Part shown: positions 27,566-36,690 of the stretch, piece after piece | Layout of the letters: every line of letters begins with the position of its first letter | Position numbering within the stretch: the stretch's first letter is position 1 | NCBI RefSeq assembly: GCF_052324685.1 | Contig: NC_135221.1 | Span: forward strand, 19,864,537 to 19,928,536 | Source of the DNA: Brachyhypopomus gauderio | Taxonomy: Eukaryota > Chordata > Actinopteri > Gymnotiformes > Hypopomidae | Length of the DNA stretch: 64,000 nucleotides | Direction of reading: 5' to 3' | Notes under the pieces: model-generated | Seen by the model: the letters and a program-made list of their open reading frames with translations, nothing else | Database searches by the model: none | What the model was told of the DNA's origin: nothing | Translations under genes and position numbers: made by a program

Positions 27566-30500
27566 TACACACATACACACACATGCACACGCCCACACAA
27601 AACTGTTGTTGTTGTTGTTGTATGTTTCAGTAGACCTTAAGAAAGCTTTGTTTTTAGTTCCATATTATTTCTCCATGAATCTAGGAGTTTTAATTTCAGG
27701 TTATTTTCAGCATTTAGTTAGAAAAATGAAAATCACCTGAAACTAAATTCAGAACAATTTAACAAAATATAAGAACATTTAACACTTTGCACATCGGACG
27801 GCTATGCATTAGACAGTAGCTTTTCATCTAATTATTAGCTGATGTTTTTTTTTTTTCAAACAATAAAAACATAAATTTTTTTCAGTTTCATTGGCTAATT
27901 TTTGATCAAACTGATTTTTTTAGTTTATTTGTTTTATTCAATTGGGACAGTAAGACATCTATAATGTGCTGCCCAGGTGTTTAATACAGTTAAATAATAA
28001 AGACTCTGTATCCAACACAGACTAGACAAAACACAGGGCTTAAATACACTGAACAAGGAACCAAACGACACAGGTGGGAATGATAATGAGGGGGAGGGGT
28101 TCCAAAACATGAGGAGGGGCTAGAACTGACAGACAGAACCACATGGCTACATAAACAAACACACCTGACCTGTGGGGGTGTTGCACCTGAAATGCCTGGG
28201 TGTTTATTATAGTAACACACCTGTAATTGATTGGTGTAAAACATGGTGAGGTTTCTGTCTGCCATTCTCCAACACCATCAGTCACCATCAATCACACCTT
28301 CAATCAATCCACACGTCTCTGTGCTTCTGAGTGAAATGGAGTAGTGAGTCTTTCTACCTGTGTTTGTTTTTATTATTTATGAGTGACAGTGCACACCTAT
28401 CAGTTCAGAGCCAGTAAGCCATCTGCTAAATGTCAACTGTGGCTCCTGAGGCCAGATTTTGAAGACCATAGAGAGTTGATGGAAAGGGACAATGTATATT
28501 ATCAGGAAATCTGCTGAGGAGTGTCATGTGACTGTGTGCAGGGTTGGACTGGCAGAGGCCGAAGCACCAGCACTCCAGCGAGAACGACGGTGAGATGGTG
28601 TCCAGCGGGACGGCTGACAGTACCGAGCTCTACATGAAGGGTTCCACCCCGCCGGACCTCACGCCCGACGTGAGTCCGTCCACCAGTCACCCGTCCACTC
28701 CGCCAAGAAGCCCCGCCTCTAAACCCTCGAACCGGCCCAAGAACGCTCGCTTCCTGCGGCAGAGCGCCGTGGACGACGAGCGAGGCGGAGCCTCCGAGAT
28801 CCAGGTACTGCTGGAGGGGCGGAGCGATGGCAGGGCAGGCGGGGCCGGCGGTGGTAGGGGGCGGTGCCTGAGAGCCAACAGCTGGAGCGAGGACACACGC
28901 CAGTCACGTGGAGGCAGCAGTCATTCAACCACCCCGTCTGTTCAGGACGAGGCTCGGAGCGGGCCGGTCCGCACCAACGGTCACAAGCACTGCTCGTCCA
29001 ATCACAAACCCCGAGAGCACGGCTGCTCGAATCACAAAACTTCGCGGGAGAGGTGGGTAGACTGCTCATCCACTGCCTGGACTTCGCAGCGTGTCCATGC
29101 TGACAGTTTGGCCCATCCCCGCCTGCTAGAGCAGGATGAGGAGAAGCTCAGTAACTATGAGATGGAGATGAGGCCACTGCAGCCTATGGACTCCAACTCC
29201 CAGAAACCCTATGGGCAAGGGGAGAACCGACACGGTCATGCAGAGACACGTTCACACGCACTGCAGAGACGGAACAAAACCCGGGATCGGGAGAGAGAGA
29301 GGGAGAGAGACCGAGAAAGGGAGAGAGAGAGGGAATCCCAGGACACATCACAGCCCCTGGGGCCCGGGGACAGCCGGGAGAGACCCAGCCTGGACAGCCT
29401 CAGCACAGGGGGGACGCTGGAGGCTCTGCCTCTGTGCCGGGACCTCACTCTCTCACCCCCACAGAAATCCTCACCCATTGCACTAGAACATGACAGCGAG
29501 AATCAGACGCTCAAATCGGACTCGGTGAGTGAGGCGGCACCTTCTCTTCCTTTATTTAGTTTGTTTATTTGTTTGTATTTTGTTTGTGTAGCTTACGCTC
29601 ATACACTTGGCTTGTGATGAAGAAACCTGCATGTCCCCCACTCCCTAGACAAGACTGCATGTCCCTGACCTCTCTGGACAAGACAGTCCCCCTCCTCCCT
29701 AGACACTTAAACTCAGTCAATGCTAAAAGTATTTAAGACTAGATTAATTTGTTACTAAGTTGGAAGGACATACACTCCTTCAGCATCCAGAACTAACACC
29801 ACACCCACATCTACACCCCTTCAGAATCCAGAACTAACACCACACCCACATCTACACTCCTTCAGCATCCAGAACCAACACCACACCCACATCTACACTC
29901 CTTCAGCATCCAGAACCAACACCACACCCACGTCTACACCCCTTCAGAATCCAGAACCAACACCACACCCACGTCTACACCCCTTCAGCATCCAGAACTA
30001 ACACCACACCCACATCTACACTCCTTCAGCATCCAGAACTAACACCACACCCACATCTACACCCCTTCAGAATCCAGAACTAACACCACACCCACATCTA
30101 CACCCCTTCAGCATCCAGAACCAACACCACACCCACGTCTACACCCCTTCAGCATCCAGAACTAACACCACACCCACATCTACACTCCTTCAGCATCCAG
30201 AACTAACACCACACCCACATCTACACCCCTTCAGAATCCAGAACCAACACCACACCCACATCTACACCCCTTTAGAATCCAGAACTAACACCACACCCAC
30301 ATCTACACCCCTTCAGCATCCAGAACCAACACCACACCCACATCTACACCCCTTCAGCATCCAGAACTAACACCACACCCACATCTACACCCCTTCAGAA
30401 TCCAGAACCAACACCACACCCACATCTACACTCCTTCAGCATCCAGAACCAACACCACACCCACATCTACACCCCTTCAGCATCCAGAACTAACACCACA

Positions 30501-33500
30501 CCCACATCTACACCCCTTCAGAATCCAGAACCAACACCACACCCACATCTACACTCCTTCAGCATCCAGAACTAACACCACACCCACATCTACACCCCTT
30601 CAGCATCCAGAACAAACACCACACCCACATCTACACCCCTTCAGAATCCAGAACCAACACCACACCCACATCTACACTCCTTCAGCATCCAGAACTAACA
30701 CCACACCCACATCTACACCCCTTCAGCATCCAGAACCAACACCACACCCACGTCTACACCCCTTCAGAATCCAGAACCAACACCACACCCACATCTACAC
30801 CCCTTCAGCATCCAGAACTAACACCACACCCACATCTACACTCCTTCAGCATCCAGAACTAACACCACACCCACATCTACACCCCTTCAGAATCCAGAAC
30901 TAACACCACACCCACATCTACACCCCTTCAGCATCCAGAACCAACACCACACCCACGTCTACACCCCTTCAGCATCCAGAACTAACACCACACCCACATC
31001 TACACTCCTTCAGCATCCAGAACTAACACCACACCCACATCTACACCCCTTCAGAATCCAGAACTAACACCACACCCACATCTACACCCCTTCAGAATCC
31101 AGAACTAACACCACACCCACATCTACACCCCTTCAGCATCCAGAACCAACACCACACCCACATCTACACCCCTTCAGCATCCAGAACTAACACCACACCC
31201 ACATCTACACCCCTTCAGAATCCAGAACCAACACCACACCCACATCTACACTCATTCAGCATCCAGAACTAACACCACACCCACATCTACACCCCTTCAG
31301 CATCCAGAACAAACACCACACCCACATCTACACCCCTTCAGAATCCAGAACCAACACCACACCCACATCTACACTCCTTCAGCATCCAGAACTAACACCA
31401 CACCCACATCTACACCCCTTCAGCATCCAGAACAAACTCCACACCCACATCTACACCCCTTCAGCATCCAGAACCAACACCACACCCACATCTACACCCC
31501 TTCAGAATCCAGAACTAACACCACACCCACATCTACACCCCTTCAGAATCCAGAACTAACACCACACCCACATCTACACCCCTTCAGCATCCAGAACTAA
31601 CACCACACCCACATCTACACCCCTTCAGCATCCAGAACCAACACCACACCCACATCTACACCCCTTCAGCATCCAGAACTAACACCACACCCACATCTAC
31701 ACCCCTTCAGCATCCAGAACCAACACCACACCCACATCTACACCCCTTCAGCATCCAGAACTAACACCACACCCACATCTACACCCCTTCAGCATCCAGA
31801 ACCAACACCACACCCACATCTACACCCCTTTAGAATCCAGAACTAACACCACACCCACATCTACACCCCTTCAGCATCCAGAACTAACACCACACCCACA
31901 TCTACACCCCTTTAGAATCCAGAACTAACACCACACCCACATCTACACCCCTTCAGAATCCAGAACTAACACCACACCCACATCGACACCCCTTCAGCAT
32001 CCAGAACTAACACCACACCCACATCTACACCCCTTCAGAATCCAGAACCAACACCACACCCACATCTACACCCCTTTAGAATCCAGAACTAACACCACAC
32101 CCACATCTACACCCCTTCAGCATCCAGAACTAACACCACACCCACATCTACACCCCTTCAGTATCCAGAACCAACACCACACCCACATCTACACCCCTTC
32201 AGAATCCAGAACTAACACCACACCCACATCTACACCCCTTCAGCATCCAGAACTAACACCACACCCACATCTACACCCCTTCAGCATCCAGAACTAACAC
32301 CACACCCACATCTACACCCCTTCAGAATCCAGAACCAACACCACACCCACATCTACACCCCTTCAGAATCCAGAACCAACACCACACCCACATCTACACC
32401 CCTTTAGAATCCAGAACCAACACCACACCCACATCTACACCCCTTTAGAATCCAGAACCAACACCACACCCACATCTACACCCCTTTAGAATCCAGAACC
32501 AACACCACACCCACATCTACACCCCTTCAGCATCCAGAACTAACACCACACCCACATCTACACCCCTTCAGCATCCAGAACAAACACCACACCCACATCT
32601 ACACCCCTTCAGCATCCAGAACAAACACCACACCCACATCTACACCCCTTCAGCATCCAGAACTAACACCACACCCACATCTACACCCCTTCAGAATCCA
32701 GAACCAACACCACACCCACATCTACACCCCTTCAGAATCCAGAACCAACACCACACCCACATCTACACCCCTTTAGAATCCAGAACCAACACCACACCCA
32801 CATCTACACCCCTTTAGAATCCAGAACCAACACCACACCCACATCTACACCCCTTTAGAATCCAGAACCAACACCACACCCACATCTACACCCCTTCAGC
32901 ATCCAGAACAAACACCACACCCACATCTACACCCCTTCTTGGTGAGGTAGACTACAGGTACCTCTGCTGCAGGGGAACATGGGTAATGTTTAGCCACCCA
33001 CTCTCAACCCAGCAGTGTCACACAAATGCAGAACCCTGTACTCTGTAAAAATGTAGACTGCCATCTGTAATTGTGGCAGACTGCCTATAGTACCAGACTG
33101 TAGTCTGTAAACGCGCACCTGTGACATAATAACTGCGTTATGAGCACAGAACAGACGTGCAGTCTAACATGGAGCTATAAAGCAGGAGAGATTAATGGAG
33201 AGATTAACTGTTCAGGGGTTAAGACCCCCAGCACAGACCCACACACCTCACACCCTCACAGCCTGGCTCCATCTACCACACACTGCATCACACCAACCTT
33301 GGTAACAGCAGACTGGTAATGTGGCTCTTTCCACAACACAGCCCTGGATTGGCTGCCCCATAGTCTGTTGCTAGGGAACAGCCTATGCCTTGCTCCAGCA
33401 TGAGCCAATGGGAGAGTGTTTGAGAGTTGGGGGTGGGGGGGGGGGGGGTGTAGCTGCAGAGGTAATGAGTGCAGTATATGTGTGTAAAGCAGGTTACACC

Positions 33501-35100
33501 AACCACAATCTGGCTTATGCAGCAAAGGAAACCCCCGTACGAAATGTTTCTGCTTCTCTGTGTTCCTGTGACAGACTTTAAAAAAAACTACAGGTGGAAA
33601 AGCGAACGCAGTGAGCACGCTGTGAGGAACAGCTACAGACAGACAGGGGTTGTCTTTCTTACATTTCATTTTAAACACACAGCTCCAGTGAACACTGAGG
33701 GCAATACTCAGTGTTCACTGGATACGTGTGTGATACGTGTGTGTCCTGATTCCCAGGAGAGGCGACCATGGTCCACGACTGAGTTACATAAGGATATTAA
33801 AAAATCACGGTGGTGCTGAGACTCGTTCACGTTGTGATCACACTCATCCTTCCATCACTCATACGCTCCACAGCCTCATTCCCACCCAGATATCTCTACA
33901 CTACAAATTCTAATGGCACGACAAACCCCTCCCCCCCTCTCTCTCTCTCATCCTTCTCTCCCTCACCCTTCTCTCCCTCATCCCCCTCTCATCCCTCTCT
34001 CCCTCATCTCTCTCATCCCTCTCTCCCTCATCCCCCTCTCCCTCATCCCTCTCTCATCCCTCTCTCATCCCTCTCTCCCTCATCCCCCTCTCCCTCATCC
34101 CTCTCTCATCCCTCTCTCCCTCATCCCCCTCTCCCTCATCCCCCTCTCCCTCATCCCTCTCTCATCCCTCTCTCCCTCATCCCTCTCTCATCCCTCTCTC
34201 CCTCATCCCCCTCTCCCTCATCCCTCTCTCATCCCTCTCTCCCTCATCCCCCTCTCCCTCATCCCTCTCTCATCCCTCTCTCCCTCATCCCCCTCTCCCT
34301 CATCCCTCTCTCACATCCCTCTCTCTCTCATCCCTCTCTCCCTCATCCCCCTCTCCCTCATCCCCCTCTCCCTCATCCCCCTCTCATCCCCCTCTCCCTC
34401 ATCCCTCTCTCTCTCATCCCTCTCTCCCTCATCCCCCTCTCCCTCATCTCTCCCTCATCCCTCTCTCCCTCATCCCCCTCTCCCTCATCCCCCTCTCCCT
34501 CATCCCTCTCTCATCCCTCTCTCCCTCATCCCTCTCTCATCCCTCTCTCCCTCATCCCTCTCTCATCCCTCTCTCCCTCATCCCCCTCTCCCTCATCCCT
34601 CTCTCATCCCTCTCTCCCTCATCCCCCTCTCCCTCATCCCTCTCTCTCTCATCCCTCTCTCCCTCATCCCCCTCTCCCTCATCTCTCCCTCATCCCTCTC
34701 TCCCTCATCCCCCTCTCCCTCATCCCCCTCTCCCTCATCCCTCTCTCATCCCTCTCTCCCTCATCCCTCTCTCATCCCCCTCTCCCTCATCCCTCTCTCT
34801 CTCATCCCTCTCTCCCTCATCCCCCTCTCTCATCCCCCTCTCCCTCATCTCTCCCTCATCCCCCTCTCCCTCATCCCTCTCTCTTCCCTCTCTCCCTCAT
34901 CCCCCTCTCCCTCATCCCTCTCTCATCCCCCTCTCCCTCATCCCTCTCTCATCCCCCTCTCCCTCATCCCTCTCTCTCTCATGCATGGCTGGCTGATCTT
35001 TGTAGCTGTGTGAAAATGCAGGTATTCAGAACTGTTAGAAAATTACTATCACGATTAAACACGTGTAATAAATGTGTAATAGTAGCAAATGTTGACATAC

Positions 35101-35167
<67 letters not shown>

Positions 35168-35260
35168 TCCCCATAACAGGGCTCCAGCTCAGTTCTGGTT
35201 GTCATGGTGATTTTGCTCAACATTGGAGTGGCCATTTTGTTTATTCACTTTTTTATTTAA
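12436..35260 (+). CDS. jph3: Junctophilin 3 (3' four coding exons, 5'-partial)
   Basis: Junctophilins tether the endoplasmic/sarcoplasmic reticulum to the plasma membrane at junctions, through N-terminal MORN repeats that bind the plasma membrane and a C-terminal transmembrane anchor in the ER. JPH3 is the mainly neuronal member. Exons here are 12436-13243, 25662-25786, 28542-29524 and 35180-35260 (stop TAA 35258-35260). All junctions are GT..AG with compatible phases (2, 1 and 0). Exon 2 opens with GTYQGQW, as in the family, after an upstream exon encoding the first MORN repeats that is outside the window. Family member choice rests on the LSPPQKS and EEKLSNY motifs and the SPSFQHR block, which fit JPH3 better than JPH1, JPH2 or JPH4. 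Whether it is the teleost a or b copy cannot be told. The gene is stretched by minisatellites in every intron. Confidence 0.93.
13520..14222. repeat. About 15-bp GAGAGTCTGAGCTGT-type tandem array
   Basis: Short modules of GAGAGTCTGAGCTGA, GAGATGTGAGGGGCTGA and GAGCTGTTAGG alternate over 0.7 kb in jph3 intron 2. Confidence 0.9.
14421..14830. repeat. C/T-rich tandem array (CTCTTACCCC with TTATACACC)
   Basis: The 13-bp word CTCTTACCCCCTC repeats in groups of two to four, separated by CTTATACACCCT. It lies in jph3 intron 2. Confidence 0.92.
14831..15095. repeat. Short GATATATCTGGATCATT repeats
   Basis: Around 14975-15055 the phrase GATATATCTGGATCATTGT occurs about four times in tandem. The rest shows nothing recognisable. 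Confidence 0.6.
15096..16208. repeat. TGATGGGGTG-type minisatellite, 1.1 kb
   Basis: Modules GTGATGGGAGTG, GTGATGGGGTGTCATGTGGA and GTGACAGG(A)GTG are shuffled over 1.1 kb of jph3 intron 2. Minus-strand frames rich in His/Thr/Pro/Ser are artefacts. Confidence 0.95.
16209..17384. other. No gene identified; possible old transposon remnant
   Basis: Within jph3 intron 2. The segment 16870-17370 shows frames on both strands (for example minus 17187-17380 with [19 protein letters not shown]) that look like relics of a once-coding element, but I cannot assign a family. The remainder is non-coding. Confidence 0.3.
17385..17742. repeat. 20-bp minisatellite, about 18 copies
   Basis: The unit is GTGTAGCCAAGACAGTGAAG with variants ACAATGAAG, ATAATGAAG and ATACAGTGAAG. 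The three minus frames all stay open ([14 protein letters not shown] peptides) because the 20-bp unit lacks stops. It lies in jph3 intron 2. Confidence 0.96.
17900..17985. repeat. GGTGGATCTCCACA short tandem repeat
   Basis: About four copies of a 20-27 bp unit with GGTGGATCTCCAC as its core. Confidence 0.7.
18107..19162 (-). pseudogene. Defective Tc1-like transposon with broken transposase
   Basis: The minus strand encodes pieces of a Tc1/mariner transposase. It starts at 19013 (MGKKGDLN), then shifts frame into a helix-turn-helix segment ([18 protein letters not shown], 18984 downward) and [18 protein letters not shown] break follows at about 18604, then [20 protein letters not shown], a glutamine/aspartate segment (YFEQDN), and the [14 protein letters not shown] region at about 18215. 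The segment normally holding the first catalytic aspartate is deleted, and the C-terminus after LSEEC is missing. The right end keeps the terminal inverted repeat (AGGTGTACCTAATAAAGTGG at 19131-19150, ending GTGAGTG next to TA). No matching left end was found, so the copy is truncated and dead. It lies in jph3 intron 2. Confidence 0.9.
19361..19503. repeat. About 20-bp ACTAGGATGGGATTAAT tandem repeat
   Basis: Six to seven degenerate copies of a unit with GGGATTAAT and CTACTA as its core words. Confidence 0.8.
19504..19962. other. No gene seen
   Basis: Non-coding part of jph3 intron 2. The repeat-like phrase GGCTAGGGACTAA leads into the first Harbinger-like element. Confidence 0.4.
19966..20381. 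mobile_element. Harbinger-like non-autonomous element (copy 1, 416 bp)
   Basis: The terminal inverted repeats begin TGGCGCATTTCCACACGGGC at both ends. The element is flanked by TAA on both sides (19963-19965 and 20382-20384), the 3-bp target duplication typical of PIF/Harbinger elements. Internal sequence is rich in CGGTACGG words. There is no transposase frame. It is a MITE by structure, and superfamily assignment rests on the TAA duplication and size. Confidence 0.8.
20419..21334. mobile_element. Harbinger-like non-autonomous element (copy 2, 916 bp)
   Basis: It shares terminal inverted repeats with copy 1 and is flanked by TAA at 20416-20418 and 21335-21337. Its left end matches the right end of copy 1 and its right end matches the left end of copy 1 (including the GGTGGACCACCACAATGTGG block), so the copies lie in opposite orientation. 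The extra middle part has a C-run at about 20549-20565 and no transposase. Confidence 0.8.
21338..21440. repeat. About 18-bp GATTCTCTAGGGACT tandem repeat
   Basis: Five to six units with CTCTAGGGACT as core. Single or partial units also occur in the flanks of both Harbinger-like elements (19950-19962 and 20385-20415), so the elements landed within this array. Confidence 0.8.
21495..21556. repeat. 14-bp GAGGTTCTGTGGA repeat
   Basis: Four to five tandem copies of GAGGTTCTGTGGA(G). Confidence 0.85.
21557..22430. other. No gene seen; TG-rich and CT-rich low complexity
   Basis: GTGAGTG-rich low-complexity sequence lies at about 21815-21925, CA-rich patches at about 22083-22130, and a CTCCT/TTCC-rich patch at about 22165-22270. 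No splice-bounded exon is evident. It is within jph3 intron 2. Confidence 0.5.
22431..22592. repeat. Minisatellite of CACCCATCACTAATCACCAG type (left part)
   Basis: Words CCCATCACTAATCACC and AGACACCAAT repeat in tandem. The array continues at 23449-23570 on the far side of a hAT insertion. Confidence 0.92.
22593..23448. mobile_element. Non-autonomous hAT-like transposon, 856 bp, intact ends
   Basis: It begins CAGTGTTGGAAACGTTACTT and ends TTTTTAACACTG, short terminal inverted repeats. It is flanked on both sides by the perfect 8-bp duplication CCCATCAC (22585-22592 and 23449-23456), the hallmark of hAT insertions. Subterminal AAGTAACT-type repeats are abundant. No transposase frame is present, so it would need a partner in trans. 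Its insertion splits a minisatellite in jph3 intron 2. Confidence 0.92.
23449..23570. repeat. Minisatellite of CACCCATCACTAATCACC type (right part)
   Basis: Continuation of the array at 22431-22592, interrupted by the hAT element. Confidence 0.88.
23625..23691. repeat. (CA)n microsatellite
   Basis: A pure CA run of about 33 units. Confidence 0.97.
23692..23905. other. GA-rich low-complexity sequence
   Basis: GAGAGA and GGGAGAG words at 23750-23880; no gene. Confidence 0.6.
23906..24957. repeat. 11-12 bp CAGACTCTACC tandem array, 1.05 kb
   Basis: The basic unit is ACAGACTCTACC or CAGACTCTAC with variants (AAACTCTACC, AGACTGTACC, AGACTCCAC). A larger block of about 300 bp appears twice (about 24140-24345 and 24470-24660), showing segmental duplication within the array. 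Confidence 0.95.
24958..25661. other. End of jph3 intron 2, no gene seen
   Basis: Unique-looking intron sequence. The acceptor for exon 3 is CTACACCCAG ending at 25661. Confidence 0.55.
25662..25786 (+). CDS. jph3: jph3 exon 3: end of the alpha-helical region
   Basis: Completes the split Arg codon, then encodes THE alanine-rich helix ([24 protein letters not shown] composition) followed by [20 protein letters not shown], and ends G|GTGAGC in phase 1. This helix is thought to span the gap between ER and plasma membrane. Length and phases fit the vertebrate junctophilin exon 3. Confidence 0.92.
25805..26102. repeat. 22-bp CACCATGTCTCCAGACC minisatellite
   Basis: About 13 copies with variants CACCCTGTCTCC and GCCATGTCTCC, starting 19 bp downstream of the jph3 exon 3 donor. 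All three + frames and a minus frame stay open, an artefact. Confidence 0.93.
26103..26630. other. No gene seen; TAGTACAGTA-like low complexity
   Basis: jph3 intron 3. AGTACAGTACA/ATAGTATA words cluster at about 26520-26628. Confidence 0.5.
26631..27233. repeat. 26-bp CACGCCCATACTCCTCACAG minisatellite (split)
   Basis: The unit is CACGCCCATACTCCTCACAG plus CTAAAC. About 10-11 copies lie at 26631-26910 and 5-6 at 27089-27233. The array is interrupted by a MITE at 26911-27088. Confidence 0.95.
26911..27088. mobile_element. hAT-like MITE, 178 bp
   Basis: The ends CAGAGGTGTCAATTCCAGG and its near complement (ending TATTGACACATCTG) form long inverted repeats of about 50 bp, including AAAGTAAAAGTCCTCACCAG. 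The 8-bp target duplication ACAGCTAA at 26903-26910 and 27089-27096 is perfect, but it also equals part of the surrounding 26-bp unit. The duplication could therefore partly reflect the array itself. It is non-coding. Confidence 0.85.
27485..27562. repeat. (CA)n microsatellite
   Basis: A CA run with CG/CAAACA interruptions at its left edge, then ACATACATAC at its right edge. Confidence 0.95.
27563..28541. other. End of jph3 intron 3; possible repeat remnant
   Basis: A GTTGTTGTTGTT run lies at about 27605. The stretch at about 28020-28260 (AAACACAGGGCTTAAATACA and neighbours) resembles dispersed sequences common in fish genomes, but I cannot name the family. The acceptor for exon 4 ends at 28541 (GTGTGCAG). 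Confidence 0.4.
28542..29524 (+). CDS. jph3: jph3 exon 4: divergent cytoplasmic region
   Basis: Opens with the rest of a Gly codon, then LDWQRPK, and ends TCG|GTGAGT in phase 0. It encodes the long variable region. Landmarks are [55 protein letters not shown] and, near the end, [18 protein letters not shown], all characteristic of junctophilin 3. A run of Arg/Glu/Asp dipeptides ([16 protein letters not shown]) at about 29284-29335 is encoded by GAGAGG-type simple sequence and looks like a lineage-specific expansion. A low-complexity Gly/Arg stretch ([11 protein letters not shown]) also occurs. Confidence 0.95.
29768..32940. repeat. 41-bp minisatellite, about 77 copies, 3.2 kb
   Basis: The unit is 41 bp and contains TTCAG(A/C)ATCCAGAAC(T/C)AACA followed by CCACACCCACATCTACACCCC. 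Spacing was checked at 32471 and 32512. Two binary positions (A/C and T/C) plus CTCC/CCCC and TTTAG variants give unit types arranged in repeated blocks, suggesting multi-unit duplications. It occupies most of jph3 intron 4. Confidence 0.97.
32941..33926. other. jph3 intron 4, no gene seen
   Basis: A G-run of about 18 with one T interruption lies at about 33430-33448. Frames on both strands (for example 33256-33678) are not exon-like. Confidence 0.5.
33927..34982. repeat. Pyrimidine-rich minisatellite (CTCTCCCTCATCCC), 1.06 kb
   Basis: Modules CTCTCCCTCATCCC and CTCTCATCCC are shuffled. The + strand is nearly pure pyrimidine plus A, so all three + frames stay open (366 and 466 codons), an artefact. 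It lies in jph3 intron 4 upstream of the last exon. Confidence 0.95.
35103..35160 (+). repeat. (CT)n microsatellite next to the last jph3 acceptor
   Basis: About 29 CT units immediately followed by TTCTCTCTTCCCCATAACAG, ending in the acceptor at 35179. The microsatellite probably forms part of the polypyrimidine tract of the final exon. Confidence 0.95.
35180..35260 (+). CDS. jph3: jph3 last exon: C-terminal ER membrane anchor
   Basis: Encodes 26 residues in phase 0 ending in TAA. They include the hydrophobic anchor [17 protein letters not shown] followed by IHFFI. In junctophilin 3 this segment is nearly invariant and inserts in the ER membrane. Confidence 0.95.
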   Translation, partial: GSSSVLVVMVILLNIGVAILFIHFFI

Positions 35261-35860
35261 CCTGTTGTTCCCTATTAGTTTGTCTTATTTATCAGTGATA
35301 TTGTTATCAATCAGTTTTGAGTGTTATCCAGCCCCGTTTCTAAACCACTGCTTCTCCTGATGGGATTGCAAAACAAGTCAAAGGACAAAGGAACACAGCA
35401 GAAGTGGCGTTAAACAGTCAAACCTGCTCTCAGTAGCTTTACCTGGAACATCTCAGCTATCTGGAACATCTCAGCTTTCCTGAAGAGCTTTTCTTCTTAT
35501 TTTAACCAATCATTTATTTTATCAACTACACAGCTGAAAATGTTTGTTGATTTAAATTTATTTGGCCATTTTTCTTGATGATACATTTTTAAGTTTCAAA
35601 GATAAGTTTTAACATTTAACTCATGAATGGTGGTAACGAGGGAGAGAGGGAGTGTATGAAGCCCATTATGTTTTATTGTTTTATTATGATTTATTGTTTT
35701 ATTGTTTTATTATGTTTTATTCTGTTTTATTGTGTCTATGGTTTTATTGTATTTAATTATATTTTATTATGTTTTATTGTATTTTTAAGAGATTTAATTT
35801 AACATGTCATGTCAAAAGAATGGGCACACCCCCTTCTTACACATGCCATTCACTCCATCC

Positions 35861-35906
<46 letters not shown>

Positions 35907-36080
35907 TCCTCCTCCTCTCCTCCACACCCACACACGCACATACACAAACTCACACACACACACCCACACACTCCCCACCTGACTTCCTGTTGAGCTACTC
36001 AGGGTCATTCACAGTGATTCTGTCCATCGGTCTGCCTACCCCAGATTTTTTTAAATGTCATTATTTTTTAAAATAATGAC
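35261..36080 (+). other. Presumed jph3 3' UTR and downstream sequence
   Basis: AT-rich sequence with many TTTTATT words at about 35665-35790 and no clear AATAAA in the first several hundred bases. A (CA)n run lies at about 35862-35905. Confidence 0.45.
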
Positions 36081-36342
36081 AGCCCTGGTGCAGACAACCC
36101 TGGTGTAGACGGCCCTGGTATAGATGGCCCTGGTGTAGACAGCCCTGGTGCATGCAACCCTGGTGTAGACGGCCCTGGTGTAGACAGCCCTGGTGTAGAT
36201 GGCCCTGGTGCAGACAACCCTGGTGTAGACGGCCCTGGTATAGATGGCCCTGGTGTAGACAGCCCTGGTGCATGCAACCCTGGTGTAGACGGCCCTGGTG
36301 TAGACAGCCCTGGTGAAGATGGCCCTGGTGTAGACAGTCCCA
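36081..36342. repeat. 15-bp GGCCCTGGTGTAGAC minisatellite, about 17 copies
   Basis: The unit is GGCCCTGGTGTAGAC with variants TATAGAT, GCAGAC, GCATGCA and AACCCTGG. A block of about 120 bp is present twice (36096 and 36216). Minus frames stay open because the unit is 15 bp. Confidence 0.95.
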
Positions 36343-36690
36343 CTGCTCTACAGCTACAGGGTACATGCAGGTCCCACCCAAACACTGCAGTGGGAATTAA
36401 CCCAACCAGAGTTTCACCATGTTCCAACAAAACCAGTGACAACACGCCACGCCCCCACCTCTGCAGCCACGCCCCCATCCCTGCAGCCCTGCACCCAGAA
36501 CTACACTGTTCATTCATCTCCTTATGTACATACATGTATGAAGTTATATGACATTGGCTCAAACTGATATACTCATGTTTGAGTTTGATTAACAGGATTC
36601 ATGTTTCAGATTTAAACACTGTTTGAATGCTGAGGGCTATTACGTGATATTCTGTTAGGCCAAACTCATTTTAAATTACATCAGGGTTTA
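36343..36690. other. No gene seen
   Basis: Short intergenic stretch with no exon or repeat recognised apart from a duplicated CACGCCCCCA(T/C)C phrase near 36450-36470. Confidence 0.45.

Noticed and set aside
28502..29478. Minus and alternate-frame ORFs over jph3 exon 4
   Set aside because: Shadows of the coding exon; the true frame has correct splice phases and family motifs.
33810..35210. 466- and 366-codon + strand frames rich in Ser/Pro/Leu/His
   Set aside because: They come from a pyrimidine-rich minisatellite in jph3 intron 4 and have no complex sequence, so they are not genes.
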